Positions 48,340-58,924 of a stretch of 64,000 bases of DNA are shown here, piece by piece; positions within the stretch are counted from its first letter, which is position 1; every line of letters starts with the position of its first letter. The notes under the pieces were generated by a model that was given only the letters and a program-made list of their open reading frames with translations, had not been told where the DNA came from and ran no database searches. Source of the stretch: Inia geoffrensis (taxonomy: Eukaryota; Chordata; Mammalia; Artiodactyla; Iniidae); the NCBI GenBank assembly GCA_036417435.1, contig CM070903.1, positions 57,078,001 through 57,142,000 on the forward strand, given 5' to 3'. A program made the translations under genes and the position numbers.

Positions 48340-49195
48340 TTGAGAATTTTGTTTTAAAGTAAAAGCTTTAATTTCAAAATTTTCTAGTTGCCTTTTTACT
48401 AGAGGCACTATAACTTATTCAATGTAGGACACTTAAAAAAATTATATAATTTACATATAAGTAAAATACAGATATCTTAAGTGCATAGCTCTGTGAATAT
48501 TTACATATAGGTGCATCTAAGTAACTGCCACCCAAAACAAGGTAAGCTCACTTAATTATGCAGAGACAAGAGGCATAATCAGGACAGATTGCTTCCTTGT
48601 GAATAGATTCTTTGGGCCAAGAATATTATCAGTGATACATTGTATCACATCAGGAAACACATTGCTACTCTTACCATTCCTGGTGATGATAAGTTTGAAT
48701 AGTTGGTTAAGGTGTACATAACCAAATTTGAACTTTTGCCTATAAGCCCCATTTTTCCCAATGTAGAAATTTACTTGAGGCACTATCAAGTAAATTAATT
48801 CCATTCATCGAATTAGCATTTTAAAAATGTCCCCATCTCCTTTCTCGTCTGCTCCCTTAGGGCTGGGAGTCTTTGGAGAGATAGCCACTTCCACTTTAGG
48901 CAGCTCACAGGCTTTTCTTCATGCAACCCTGTAAGCAGGAAGCATGGAGAGTGCAGAGTGGCCCAGAGTTCAGCTGTCCAATAGCACCGTGGAGTTGATT
49001 TGTAGTCACTTCTCTATCATTAATTATAATCATAGCTGTACCCTTTTTTACTGGTATTGTGATCTCACTGCAGGCTTTTCATTAATACTTTATTCCTAAA
49101 AAGCAAATGAAATGTTTTAGAATCAAGACAAAATATCAAATTGCATTCTTGAAAATAACCAAGAAACCCACTCCTGGGATGCCAATAAAATTGCC
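48340..49195. other. No gene established
   Basis: An 82-codon minus frame at 48556-48804 and an in-frame-looking KVEVAISPKTPSPKGADEKG run upstream (about 48840-48900) hint at an old processed copy, but frames are broken and I recognise no parent. Confidence 0.3.
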
Positions 49196-49198
49196 CTT

Positions 49199-49299
49199 GG
49201 GACTTCCCTGGTGGTCCAGTGGTTAGGACTCAGTTCTTTCACTGCCATAGCCCCAGGTTCAATCCCTGGTCAGGGAACTAAGATCCCGCAGCTTGAGCT
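49199..49299 (+). mobile_element. CHR-2-like SINE, 3' truncated
   Basis: Head and B box intact; ends at 'agatcccgcagcttgag' where a C-rich run starts. Confidence 0.83.
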
Positions 49300-49739
49300 C
49301 CCCCCCACCCCGCCCCACTTGAGGCTTCTATCCTCTGCCAGCTGCCCTAGATCTCTGGTGTTCAGTTATCATGACACCAAAAGTGGGTCCCCAGCAGGCC
49401 AACAGAGGGCACGGGATGAAGCCCAGGATGATTCCTGGACAATTACAGGGTGAGGAGATGGATCCCAGGGAGCCAAGTCTGGGCTGCTTCAAGCCCCTCT
49501 ATTCAGAGGGATGGGCTTCTCTCCATCCTCCTCCTCTGCAGGCCCCTCTTCCAAGCTAAGCCCGGAAACACACGTGGCCCAATTTAACAGAAAACACATG
49601 GCAATCCACTCCAAGCATCCTACTGCTCCCCTTCTCCATTCGTATTGTTCAGAAAATACCTCCAATTGTAGCCTATATTTCTCTCCTCCCCTTATTCAAC
49701 CACCCCCAAATTATCTATATTCTTTATCGCTTTGAATCC

Positions 49740-50110
49740 CTTACCTTTTCCAAGCAAGTATGTTATCTCTACCTTTTTTATAAGACAATTTCCCCATGCA
49801 AATTCTCCCCACTGACTTCATATTTCAGGTTTTCTCCTTGTTTCTTTTCTGTCTCCTTTAACATGCCCCTAAAACATTGCTGTTCCTTGAAGCTCTGTCC
49901 TCAACCCAATGCAACACTTCTCCTTATCAGTGTTCAAGTAATTACCGAAAAGCTATCTAGAAGCCAGGTTTTTCTTACTTCCTTCTTTCCATCTAGACAA
50001 TTCTTCCCTTAAATTAAGAAACCTCTTCTTTGATACCAGTCGTCACATGGTGATACAGTCGTTTACGTACCAGTCATCCCCCTTAGATTGTAGGCCACCT
50101 AAAAGAAGGG
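49740..50110 (+). repeat. LINE-2-like remnant
   Basis: C/T-rich text such as 'acatgcccctaaaacattgc' resembles the copies near 36.8 kb. It lies just downstream of the DPPA4 end. Confidence 0.35.
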
Positions 50111-50282
50111 TTTTTTTGCTAGTCCTTATTTCTGTGTAGTACGTATACTGGTAATATAGTAATTATACAATTGGTTACTGCTCCAAAATTATAGGTCTCC
50201 AGGTAGAAGCATTATGCCTTGACATAAAAATGCCCTTTCTCCTAGGAATACACTTACTCAAGTAAAACTTTTTGTGAAAATC

Positions 50283-50288
50283 TTTATT
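50283..50288 (-). terminator. AATAAA overlapping the predicted DPPA4 stop
   Basis: Minus strand GTCAATAAAGATT contains a canonical hexamer that shares bases with the predicted TAA. Usage unknown. Confidence 0.3.
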
Positions 50289-50293
50289 GACAA
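50284..50293 (-). CDS. DPPA4: DPPA4 last coding exon (predicted, uncertain)
   Basis: After acceptor ...cacaag the exon gives S-C-Q and TAA. Downstream DNA (AATAAAGATTTTCACAAAAAG) resembles the human NKVLIKSL tail but in another frame relative to the splice phase. The last residues are therefore doubtful; an alternative acceptor or a more distant exon is possible. Confidence 0.4.
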
Positions 50294-53200
50294 CTTGTGC
50301 TTGAAATACAGGGCTAATTAAGATGAATATGTATCTCCTCTTTCCCCCAACTAAAACCCAGATGCCCACTTTTAGTGTGTAGAAGGGTACCAGGTGGTTA
50401 CCTGTGCACACACTCAGGACACAGCATGTTGTCCTCCAGGTGTGGGGGAGGAAGATTGCCCGCAGGAGGCAAGAAGAGCGCAGACACCCTCCTTCGTTTT
50501 TCAGGCACCCAAGCCTGTCCGGCATGAAATTGTAAATGAACCCAGCCCTCTGTGTTAGCAGGGAGACCTCTCCCGTGAACCACACACCACCAGACCCCTG
50601 GGGAAGGAAAGAGAGGTTCAGTACGAGCATAGCAAGACCAAAGTCTAAACTTCGAGTGTGCATCATGGCCTTTGATGCTACTGTCTTCCTCAAGTGCCAG
50701 CTCCCATATATGAACCCTGAAACCTAACTTACTCTACCCTGCTCCCCTTTAGAAAATAATGCAAAAACAGTTCCTGTTAAATATTTTAAAAGAAACAAAA
50801 AATACATCGGGATGTGTAGAGGCAAGTGGGTAGATGACGGTGTGGCTAGGAGGGTGGCAAAACTTTTCCTCTGCCCGTCTTAGGTTTTCACCTGGGACTC
50901 TTAACAAAAAGACTAACAAGGGAAAAACAGTCGATGAATTCATGCAGTGCACATAGTGCAGGAAAAACGCAAAAACTAGCTCAAAATGGCAGCTTAGAAT
51001 TCCATCTTATGTAACATCTTTGACAAAGAACAACACATTTGCAAAGAAATGACAGGACAAAGGGAAGCAGTTTTAGGCTCCCAAGGGTGGCAAACAGTGG
51101 GAAGGTAAATATATGGGAGGAAACTAATGGATGAGGTTTGTTTGTTGGTTGCTCTGGTGCCCGCTCTCAGTGGATAAGTCTGTCTCCAGCAAAAGGAGAA
51201 TAGATAATCCTGCCTTAGGGAGAAAAGGGAGAGCTTTTTTGGGTTTGCTGCTTTTTGGGGTTTTTTTGTTTTTTTTCTTTGCGGTATGCGGACCTCTCAC
51301 AGTTGTGGCCTCTCCCGTTGCGGAGCACAGGCTCAGGACGCGCAGGCTCAGCGGCCATGGCTCACGGGCCCAGCCGCTCCGCGGCATGTGGGATCTCCCC
51401 GGACTGGGACACGAACCCGTGTCCCCTGCATCGGCAGGCGGGCTCTCAACCACTGCCCCACCAGGGAAGCCCGGTTTGCTGCTTTTTGATTGCCTTCAGA
51501 TCAAGATTTTTATGACAAAGAGGCATATTTTGGGGTGACGTTCTGGTTTCCTTCAATAGACTAAACCAGAGTGGTCTGGGACGGAAGGCCCTCATAAAAT
51601 AAGTTAAGAGTTCTCAACTCTTTTTTTTTTTTTTTTTTTTAGCGACATCAGTGGTTTAATGGATGGGGGATCTTACATGTCTGAAGCAAGATCCTGGAGC
51701 AGCACCCCACTATGTGCAACAGACAGTGGACAGGGCCTGGCCCCAGGCTTTGCTCCCAAGGGGAGGGGGAGGTTACCAGTTATAGGGGGACAGGGGTCTC
51801 AACAGGCATTGTAATGTGCTAACCAGTTCATGGTCTTAATTTTATCTCCTGTAACTCTCACAATAACATCATGAGGTAGGTATTATTATTAACCTACATT
51901 ACCACGAGCAAACTGAGAACTAGATTAAATAACAGTTAATGCCACTTACTTGAGAGATGCTAGAAGATCCAAGGCTTTAGCACAGGCAGTTGATTTTAGA
52001 GACTGCTTTTACTTTTAATTCTTTAAAGGAGGCGAAAAGAAATGAAGCCAGATTTCTATCCCCTTCTGATGACCTCATTAATTTAGATCACTGGTTCTCA
52101 AAGTGTGGTCCCCGGATTAGCCATGTCTGGGAGATTGTTAGAATGTAAATTCCTAGGGCCTACCCAGACCTGAACCAGAAAAATGTGTGAGTGGGACCCA
52201 GGAATCACCAGGTCTTCAGACGATTTTAATACCCTGAAGTTAATCAGCGGTTAATATCAATTAAACTTACTTTCCCACCTGAACCAGAAGCAGTTCTTAC
52301 TAATGAGCTTACCACAGGCCTCTTGTGATTGCGCCATCTTCATGGCCCTGGCTGTCATTCTGCTCCAAGAGGCAAACACAGTTCCTGGGTCAGAGGCAGA
52401 AGTTGATACAACTTCCTGAAGCGTAGGATCTCCTTCAAGGGCAGGTGCTCCCTCCTCAGGAGGAACAGCCACTTCAGAAGACATCTTTTCATCAGAACAT
52501 TCCAGAGGTAGCTCCCCCTTGTCCATCTTTGATTTTCTTCTCGCTAGTGATAGGATCCTGGCCTCCTCGGCTGTGGCAGGAATGTTCTACATAGAGGGTT
52601 TAAAAAAGATTAAAGACAATTCTTCTACTCACCTTTTTTTTTTTGGCTGTACGCGGGCCTCTCACTGTTGTGGCCTCTCCCGTTGCGGAGCACAGGCTCC
52701 AGACGCGCAGGCTCAGCGGCCATGGCTCACGGGACCAGCCGCTCCGCGGCATGTGGGATCTTCCTGGACCAGGGCACGAACCCGTGTCCCCTGCATTGGC
52801 AGGCGGACTCTCAACCACTGCGCCACCAGGGAAGCCCTCTACTCACCTTTTGACGCTAAAATAGGTGGTTAGGATGAGAATAACTAAACCTTCGACTTGG
52901 CCAAATTCCCTACAAATTACTCACTTTTTGATGAGGGTAGGCATGTTCACAGAGTCGTTTATATCCATCTAGTTTCTAAGACAAGAGAAAAATGAGTTAC
53001 TAATCAAACTGAGGCTCGTAGTCTTCCTCCCAAGAGCATCAGCTCCTACCCTGGCCACTCACCGGGCCTTTGGTGCTTAGTTTTAACTGCTGACACCAAG
53101 CACGCACAACATCCCTGTGAATCAGATTGACAGGCGGCAGTATAGAAGGTAAAGGAGGAATTGGCATCGTTTTCTTCTGAGGTTTCACACTGTCACAACA

Positions 53201-54645
53201 TTGTGGCATTTTTCGTGGACAGCAAGCTGAGGGAGAATGAGATAAAATTAGCAATAATTAACTTTTGTGTAGCGTTTTAAAATGTCAAAAGTACAATCAC
53301 TTTTAGTTCTTATAGTCTAATCCCCACTGTAAAATTAAATGACTTGCCAAGGACCACATAACCTTCAAGGGATAGAAACTCAAAACTAAAACTGACAATA
53401 TTTCTGAATCCCTCAGTATTTTTACTTCCTAAAACTCCCCACTACTCACGCACACTTGCTCTTTTGTGAGAGCTCTAAACCACAGACCCTGAGGAGGTCG
53501 ACCTAGAGATTACACTTCCAATGCAAGGAATGATAGAAGTTTTAGACCTGAGGTCATAACTACTAGGCCATGCCTTGCCCTCTCACCGCAAAAAAACAAA
53601 ATAAGCCACCCAGAAATGCTACACAATGACTAATACCCATAATTCTGGCAGCCCACCCCACTAGGGCAGCACTCTGGTCTCCTGCTGCACCTCACACGCT
53701 CTCACCATTCAGGAAAGACTGACGTTAATAGTCACTAGGTTTGACTGAGTGCCCATTACAGTCAGATGAAGTGTAGGCTGTTTACCTAATTATTCTGTGT
53801 AAATTACAACTGACCCTCCACCCTGACCTCACTCCAACTCAGCAAGATAGCTACTTTCCTCATATTTTTAAGACAGGAAGTAGAGTTTCAAGGATGGGAT
53901 TTTGAATTTATAGGTCTCTGTCACCAGATCATTGCACATTAAGATCCTTAACTCCCAGAATCTAGAGTAGGCAAAATAATGATCACAACCAGGATGTGAG
54001 ATTTAAACTAGGCTCCGAAGGAAGTATAGGATTTGCAGAATACAGGACTGAAATTTCTTCCCTACTTTTTCAGAAAAATCCCTCAGTCTTCTCAGACCCA
54101 GGGAAATAGGATTTGAGGAACTGTAGATCTCTTACCTGTGTTATTTTTTATACATCTTTTTCTTTTGGTCCTCTTTGCCGAGTTTTCTAGTATATCTGGT
54201 TTACCAGAAGTCCCCTGTCCCTCTTCGGCATCTACTGATGTACGTTTGAATTTGCAACTCACATATTCTTCCTCTGTCTTCTCTGTGGAGTTGCACTGGG
54301 GATAGAGGAACCAGAAAGTCACTCCTCTGGGCGTCCAACCCACTACATACACTACCTGACTTATGACACCTCACATCCAAGGTACCAAGATAATCATTGA
54401 ACTCCACTGGCAACATGGGTTCTCTTCTGGGTATCATCTTAATACTCAGGTTTATTTATAAGAAAGGGAAGCAGTGATAGAGAAGTGGAAGGCCAATCTG
54501 AAAGTATGAGAAAAGGGGAATTCCCTGGTGGTCCAGTGGTTAGGACTCAGAACTTTCACTGCAAGGGCCAGGGTTCAGTCCCTGGTTGGGGAATTAAGGT
54601 CCCACAAGCCTCGGCGGCAAGGTCCAAAAATGTATGAGAAAAGAC

Positions 54646-54707
<62 letters not shown>

Positions 54708-56104
54708 AAAAGTCATAGAAGAAACTAGCCTCTGCTTTGGAGAAAGCCCTTACATCACCCACAATATCCATTATCCCTCACCTGGAAGGTTTTTTTCCCC
54801 CCTTTCCCCATTCCCCTCCTCCCTCCCGTTTACCTCTTCCAGATAAACCTCTCCCATACTATTGCCCCAAGCTACTGCCACAAAACTACTTTCCTTTCCA
54901 ACCTAGTTACTTTGCCTGAAAGGATATCACTCAGCTCCACACACACCACCTTCCCTTATATTCATATTCTTAAACCCTTAATCCTCTTTCAGAATCTCAC
55001 TTCAAGTGTTAGTTCAGCTGGTAACCTTTTCTCCACTTTATAGATCAATACAAATCTACTGCACCGTTGCCACATTCCTACCACTTGTCAGCTGCAGTTT
55101 TACATTTGCTTGTGTGATTTGATCCATGACTGTTACTCCATTTGATTATAAACTCCCCAAGGGTAGAATTCCTTTCCCTCTGGTTGTAGGCACTCAATAA
55201 ATATTGGTTAATTCAAAAGAAACAAGAAAACAGTGAGAATAAAGCTGTTTGATACAAAGAAACATTTTTTGAGCCTACAGTTTCCATCAGGCATTGTTCC
55301 ACACCACAGACCCCTTATTTTCCTTCTTTTAATCCCCACAGCAATCCAGCAACAATCTGTTATTTTGTTTTTCAGATGCAGAAGCTGAGGCTCAGAAGTT
55401 ACATAACTAAGGGTACACAGGTAGACACTTGCAATAGAAATTAAACCCCAAGTCAATATTAAATCCCAGATTTGCTTCCAAATCTAATTCCTATCACCTC
55501 CAAGAAGGGAGTACGAGTTACATTTTTACATCTCTATAGCAGGTTTACATTCATATTCAAATCTCACATTGGCATAACACTTACACAAAGTGCTCACTTT
55601 GTACCTCACTCACTTTGGGGCCCCCCAAAGTCTTAGTTAAAATTTGGGAGGGCAAAAAATGACCTAGCTCTATGAAAGAGACCCGGAGAGCGGTCAGGCT
55701 GCACTGGCAGAGGGATTCAATTTTTCTCAACAAAGCCCCACAGCCTGTCTGACTTTAGTTGCTGTCCTCAGTGTTCCTCAATACACGTCTGGTTTCCCAT
55801 TGTTCCTTGGCCCTAACAACCCTAAGAAAAGATGAATCCAGATGCAGCAGTTTTGGTCTCGAACCTGTGTCTGTAGAAGAGAAATTAAAGGATCTGGTCC
55901 AGTATACCAGGGAGCAATTATATCCAGGAACTTGATTTTTTCTTTTCAACAAGTGAAGGGAAGGAAATTCTAAGTGACCTTCTTTTCTCCTCAAAAGAGG
56001 GAGTAAGTGTGCCCAAGAGAAAGAGAAACACGAAGATTGACAAAGACCGACAAAAGCAAACCCGTGCAGATTGTACTTACCTCCTTGTCCTTTGCATTCT
56101 CCAT
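50284..56104 (-). CDS. DPPA4: DPPA4, developmental pluripotency associated 4 (gene span)
   Basis: DPPA4 is the nuclear SAP-domain partner of DPPA2; its C-terminal domain associates with chromatin in pluripotent cells. Seven coding exons (24, 160, 164, 51, 274, 196 and about 10 nt) give 293 codons, 292 residues. Order: short N-terminus (MENAKDKE), a basic Lys/Arg patch ([12 protein letters not shown]), SAP domain ([20 protein letters not shown] then [16 protein letters not shown]), acidic linker ([14 protein letters not shown]), a [11 protein letters not shown] block, and the C-terminal domain ([24 protein letters not shown]). PVNLIHRD and VHR distinguish it from DPPA2. Introns keep GT/AG and phase. 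The start has an AGCATGG context; human DPPA4 has an earlier start about ten residues upstream, which I do not see here. Oddities: VWWC where the family has VRWC, and a last exon that appears to end almost at once. Confidence 0.93.
50402..50597 (-). CDS. DPPA4: DPPA4 coding exon 6, C-terminal domain
   Basis: 196 nt: [35 protein letters not shown], then [12 protein letters not shown]. Acceptor ccccag, donor CACAG|gtaacc, phase 2. Reading through the donor would meet TAA at once (VHR-stop). Confidence 0.95.
50814..51567. repeat. LTR-like block in DPPA4 intron 6
   Basis: 'agaggcatattttggggtga' near its end parallels 'ctagggtggcatattctgct' at the end of the LTR at 43.7-44.6 kb, suggesting a related solo LTR. 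Boundaries are uncertain and no clear duplication is seen. Confidence 0.4.
51281..51472 (-). mobile_element. Young CHR SINE in the LTR-like block
   Basis: Full-length, sense with DPPA4; GGTTTGCTGCTTTTTG flanks both sides. Confidence 0.94.
52090..52245. repeat. MER5A-like hAT relic
   Basis: 'ctggttctcaaagtgtggtc' is the typical MER5A terminus; the body runs to 'cttcagacgattttaat'. Within about 70 bp of DPPA4 exon 5. Confidence 0.75.
52313..52586 (-). CDS. DPPA4: DPPA4 coding exon 5, linker
   Basis: 91 codons plus one base: [20 protein letters not shown], the acidic [12 protein letters not shown] stretch, and [15 protein letters not shown]. Acceptor atgtag, donor TGTG|gtaagc. The junction reads AC-G where DPPA2 has AS-G. 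Confidence 0.94.
52645..52837 (-). mobile_element. Young CHR SINE in DPPA4 intron 4
   Basis: Full-length, sense with the gene; TCTACTCACCTTTT flanks both sides. It occupies over half of the 338-bp intron. Confidence 0.95.
52925..52975 (-). CDS. DPPA4: DPPA4 coding exon 4, SAP part 2
   Basis: 17 codons, [17 protein letters not shown], with acceptor cttag and donor gtgagt. Phase 0 on both sides. A young SINE ends 87 bp downstream of its donor. Confidence 0.94.
53063..53226 (-). CDS. DPPA4: DPPA4 coding exon 3, SAP part 1
   Basis: Completes a split alanine, then [36 protein letters not shown] and [15 protein letters not shown]. Acceptor ccctcag, donor CCCG|gtgagt, phase 0. Confidence 0.95.
53230..54135. 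other. DPPA4 intron 2, no further gene
   Basis: MIR-like traces near 53740-53890; otherwise unique sequence. Confidence 0.5.
54136..54295 (-). CDS. DPPA4: DPPA4 coding exon 2
   Basis: 53 codons plus one base, beginning [18 protein letters not shown] and ending in the basic [15 protein letters not shown]. Acceptor atccccag, donor ACAG|gtaaga. Confidence 0.92.
54517..54630 (+). mobile_element. CHR-2-like SINE in DPPA4 intron 1
   Basis: TATGAGAAAAG is duplicated on both sides. Confidence 0.9.
54645..54703. repeat. Poly-A followed by (TA)n
   Basis: An A-tract runs into about twenty TA units: a likely polymorphic microsatellite. Confidence 0.95.
54820..55210 (+). repeat. LINE-2-like 3' end in DPPA4 intron 1
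   Basis: 'attataaactccccaagggt' and 'taggcactcaataaatattg' are typical of an L2 3' end. 55210-56080 holds a MIR-like trace near 55280-55450 and no gene. Confidence 0.55.
56081..56104 (-). CDS. DPPA4: DPPA4 coding exon 1
   Basis: Encodes MENAKDKE with donor GAG|gtaagt, phase 0. The frame stays open for some codons upstream without another ATG nearby. Confidence 0.9.
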
Positions 56105-56170
56105 GCTCAGAAATCTCAAGCTTGATAAAACTCTCCTTACTTCTGAAATGGCCCCTGGCCCAAGATTGCT

Positions 56171-56198
56171 CTTTTAAAGGCTCCTCCTTCTTCCGGCA
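56171..56198 (-). promoter_or_regulatory. Candidate DPPA4 core promoter
   Basis: Minus-strand TATA-like CCTTTAAAAG (56171-56180) lies 67 nt upstream of the ATG, with an ETS-type TGCCGGAAG at 56190-56198. The layout parallels that in front of DPPA2. Confidence 0.4.
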
Positions 56199-56670
56199 CC
56201 GGTAAGCATTTTTCCTTTTCTCCTCCCCTCTGTTCCTTCCCCCACAACCTGTGAAAGCTAAGCTTGCACACTTTCTTATTCATGAGTGACTATTGTATGA
56301 ATGAATACATAATAACATTCCAGGCCCTTTCCTGTGAGTTTTTTAACATTATTACGCAGGGTGTGGTTCCGGAGACATTGGGAAGTTGAAAATTCCTTCA
56401 GAAAAATTCCAAGGGAAAAAGAAAAGTTGCTAGAGACTTCTGAAGGGGATGTGTGACAGGATTTAATGATGAAACTTGTGGCAACAACAGAATTTTGGGC
56501 CAAACCAGTGGCCTGTAGAAAGCAAAACTGTTTTCTTGTACCATATACGTTTCATTTCTTAAGCAAGTTACTCAACTTATTAAAACTTCAGTTTTCCATC
56601 AGTACTAATAATAACTAGAACCTTCCCATCGGCCAACAACTAACAATAATAGTTTTAAAAGTCCATTGAG

Positions 56671-56990
56671 GGGGTTTCCCTGGTGGCACAGTGGTTGAGA
56701 ATCTGCCTGCTAATGCAGGGGACACGGGTTCGAGCCCTAGTCTGGGAGGATCCCACATGCCGCGGAGCAACTAGACCCATGAGCTACAACTACTGAGCAT
56801 GCGTGTCTGGAGCCTGTGCTCTGCAACAAGAGAGGCCGCGATAGTGAGAGGGCCGCTCACCGCGATGAAGAGTGGTCCCCGCTTGCCACAACTAGAGAAA
56901 GCCCTCGCACAGAAATGAAAACCCAACACAGCCAAAATAAATTAATTAATTAATAAATTCCTACCCCCCCAATATCTTAAAAAAAGAAAA
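56671..56990 (+). mobile_element. CHR SINE, long type, first of a pair
   Basis: Follows AAAAGTCCATTGAG (56657-56670) and is followed by the same 14 bases at 56991-57004. Confidence 0.93.
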
Positions 56991-57004
56991 AAAAGTCCAT
57001 TGAG

Positions 57005-57290
57005 GGACTTCCTTGGTGGCTCAGTGGTTGAGAATCTACCTGCCAATGTAGCGGACATGGGTTTGAGCCCTAGTTTGGGAAGACGCCACATGCTGCAGAA
57101 CAACTAAGCCTGTGCGCCACAACTACTGAAGCCTGCGTGCCTAGAGCCCTAGCTCCACAACAAGCGAAGCCACCACAATGAGAAGCCTGCGCACCACAAC
57201 GAAGTCTAGCTCCCGCCCACTGAAACTAGAGAAAGCCCGTGCACAGCAATGAAGACCCAACGTAGGCAAAAATAAAATAAATCTTTTATT
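57005..57290 (+). mobile_element. CHR SINE, long type, second of a pair
   Basis: Bounded by AAAAGTCCATTGAG at 56991-57004 and 57291-57304. Sequence and internal length differ from the first copy, so it is a separate insertion, not a tandem duplication. Confidence 0.93.
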
Positions 57291-57369
57291 AAAAGTCCAT
57301 TGAGTATTTGTTTTGTACTAATTCTGGGTTTAAAGGTTCACAGCTATTATTATTATTATCATTATTAAT

Positions 57370-57489
57370 TTTTTTTTCTTGGCCATGCCACACGGCTTGC
57401 GAGATCCTAGTTCCCCAACCAGGGATCAAACCCATGCTCCCTGCAGTGGAAGCATGGAGTCTTAACCACTGGACCACCAGGAAAGTCCC
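57370..57489 (-). mobile_element. CHR-2-like SINE
   Basis: Preceded by an (ATT)n run. CACAGCTATTATT / CACAGCCATTATT flanks as the duplicated target. Confidence 0.9.
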
Positions 57490-57817
57490 ACACAGCCATT
57501 ATTTTATTGTTCTCCATTTCATAGATGACAAAAGTGTGTATAAGATTGTGTTGGTAACTTGCTTGGCACAGTAAGTGAAAGAACCAGAAATCAAGTTTAG
57601 GTTTGCCTGATTCAGGTATTTCATTGAACCATCTTCCTTTTAGCAGTGTAATTGAAGGTAACATTACTGAGTTCTAAATTAAGAGATACCTAATCCTGGG
57701 CAAGATATAATCCGTGATTTGTATGTTAATAGATGGGAGTGTGTGTTGAGATTATAATTTAGAAATTCTTAGGTCAACTGCTATTTGGGGAAACACAATT
57801 CTAAAAGAGTTGCACCT

Positions 57818-57940
57818 GGAATTCCCCAGTGGTCCAGTGATTAAGACGCAGGGTTTCACTGCCGTGTTCCCTGGTTCGACCCGGTCAGGGAACTAAGATC
57901 CCACAAGCTGCACGGCATGGCCAAAAAATAAAAATAAAGA
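57818..57940 (+). mobile_element. CHR-2-like SINE
   Basis: AAAGAGTTGCACC precedes and AAAGAACTGCACC follows. Confidence 0.9.
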
Positions 57941-58544
57941 CAGAAAAAAAGAACTGCACCAACCATTCAAAAAAAAATGGGTTAAATAATGTCCTATATA
58001 TTCAGTATAAAGAGGATTAGTACAATTTAAAGTATTTGAGCATAATTAATACTACTGAATTATTGAATGAAGTAAAAATCCAAATATCTTTTAATTTTAT
58101 GTATACATATGTATTATCCAAACAAATGTAAACTATTCAATTATGACCCTTGAAAAGGAGGCAAATTTCCTACATTTGGCAGCCTGCAACAGGGATTTAG
58201 ACTTCATGGAGGAAGTCAAGAAAGTAGCAGATCTGAAGGACCAGGTGAGCCACCTAACTGAATAGAGGAAAGTGGGGAGGGATCAGCCCACCTCTGTTCT
58301 GAGGGGGAGGAGGACAGTGTAAACTGAGCCTGGATAGTTTGGCCTTTTGATCTGTAGCCTAAGAGCAATGGAAACCTATTGAAAAGTTCAAGGTGGCAGT
58401 GGGGATGGGATAGGGGTGAGTGAACTCTGATGAGTGTACTTTAAAGGTCTCTCAACTGCAGTGAGGAGAAGAGTGGAGATGAATCAGTACAGACACTGGA
58501 AGATGAGTTAGGAGGCCACTGAGGCATTTTTAGGCCTGTGAAAA

Positions 58545-58920
58545 CTTATGAGTGCGTGGTGATGTAGAGTTGTGGTTAAGAAAACAGACTCCAGGGACTC
58601 CCCTGGTGGTCCAGTGGTTAAGACTCTGTGCTCCCAATGCACGGGGCACGGGTTCAATTCCTGGTCGGGGAACTAAAAAAGAGCAGACTGCAAAGCCAGA
58701 CTGCATTTGAACCTCGACCTCTCTTCTTCTAGCTGTGTGACCTTGGCCAAGTTATTTAACACCTCTAGGTCTTTCCCTTTCTTCACTTGTAAAATGGAGG
58801 TGATGAAAATGATACCCCTTGCTCAAAGGGTGGTGGGAGAGTGGAGTAGGCTCTCACATGTTCCGATATATGGTGTCTGGCACAGCACGTGTTGGATCAA
58901 TGTTAAAGGTTTCTATTATT
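58545..58920 (+). repeat. MIR split by a SINE
   Basis: 'ctgtgtgaccttggccaagt' is the MIR core; the 5' half lies before the SINE ('gttaagaaaacagactcca'). Confidence 0.8.
58594..58675 (+). mobile_element. CHR-2-like SINE head
   Basis: Ends at 'ggtcggggaactaaaaaa', lacking the distal half; AGCAGACTGC / AACAGACTCC flanks. Confidence 0.82.
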
Positions 58921-58924
58921 AGCA

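Noticed and set aside
50175..50693. 172-codon minus-strand frame at the DPPA4 end
   Set aside because: A different frame from the conserved C-terminal domain; it crosses both splice sites and has no family similarity.
56657..57304. Three regularly spaced 14-bp direct repeats suggesting an array
   Set aside because: Spacers are SINEs and the repeats are target-site duplications; nothing CRISPR-like or prokaryotic is present.
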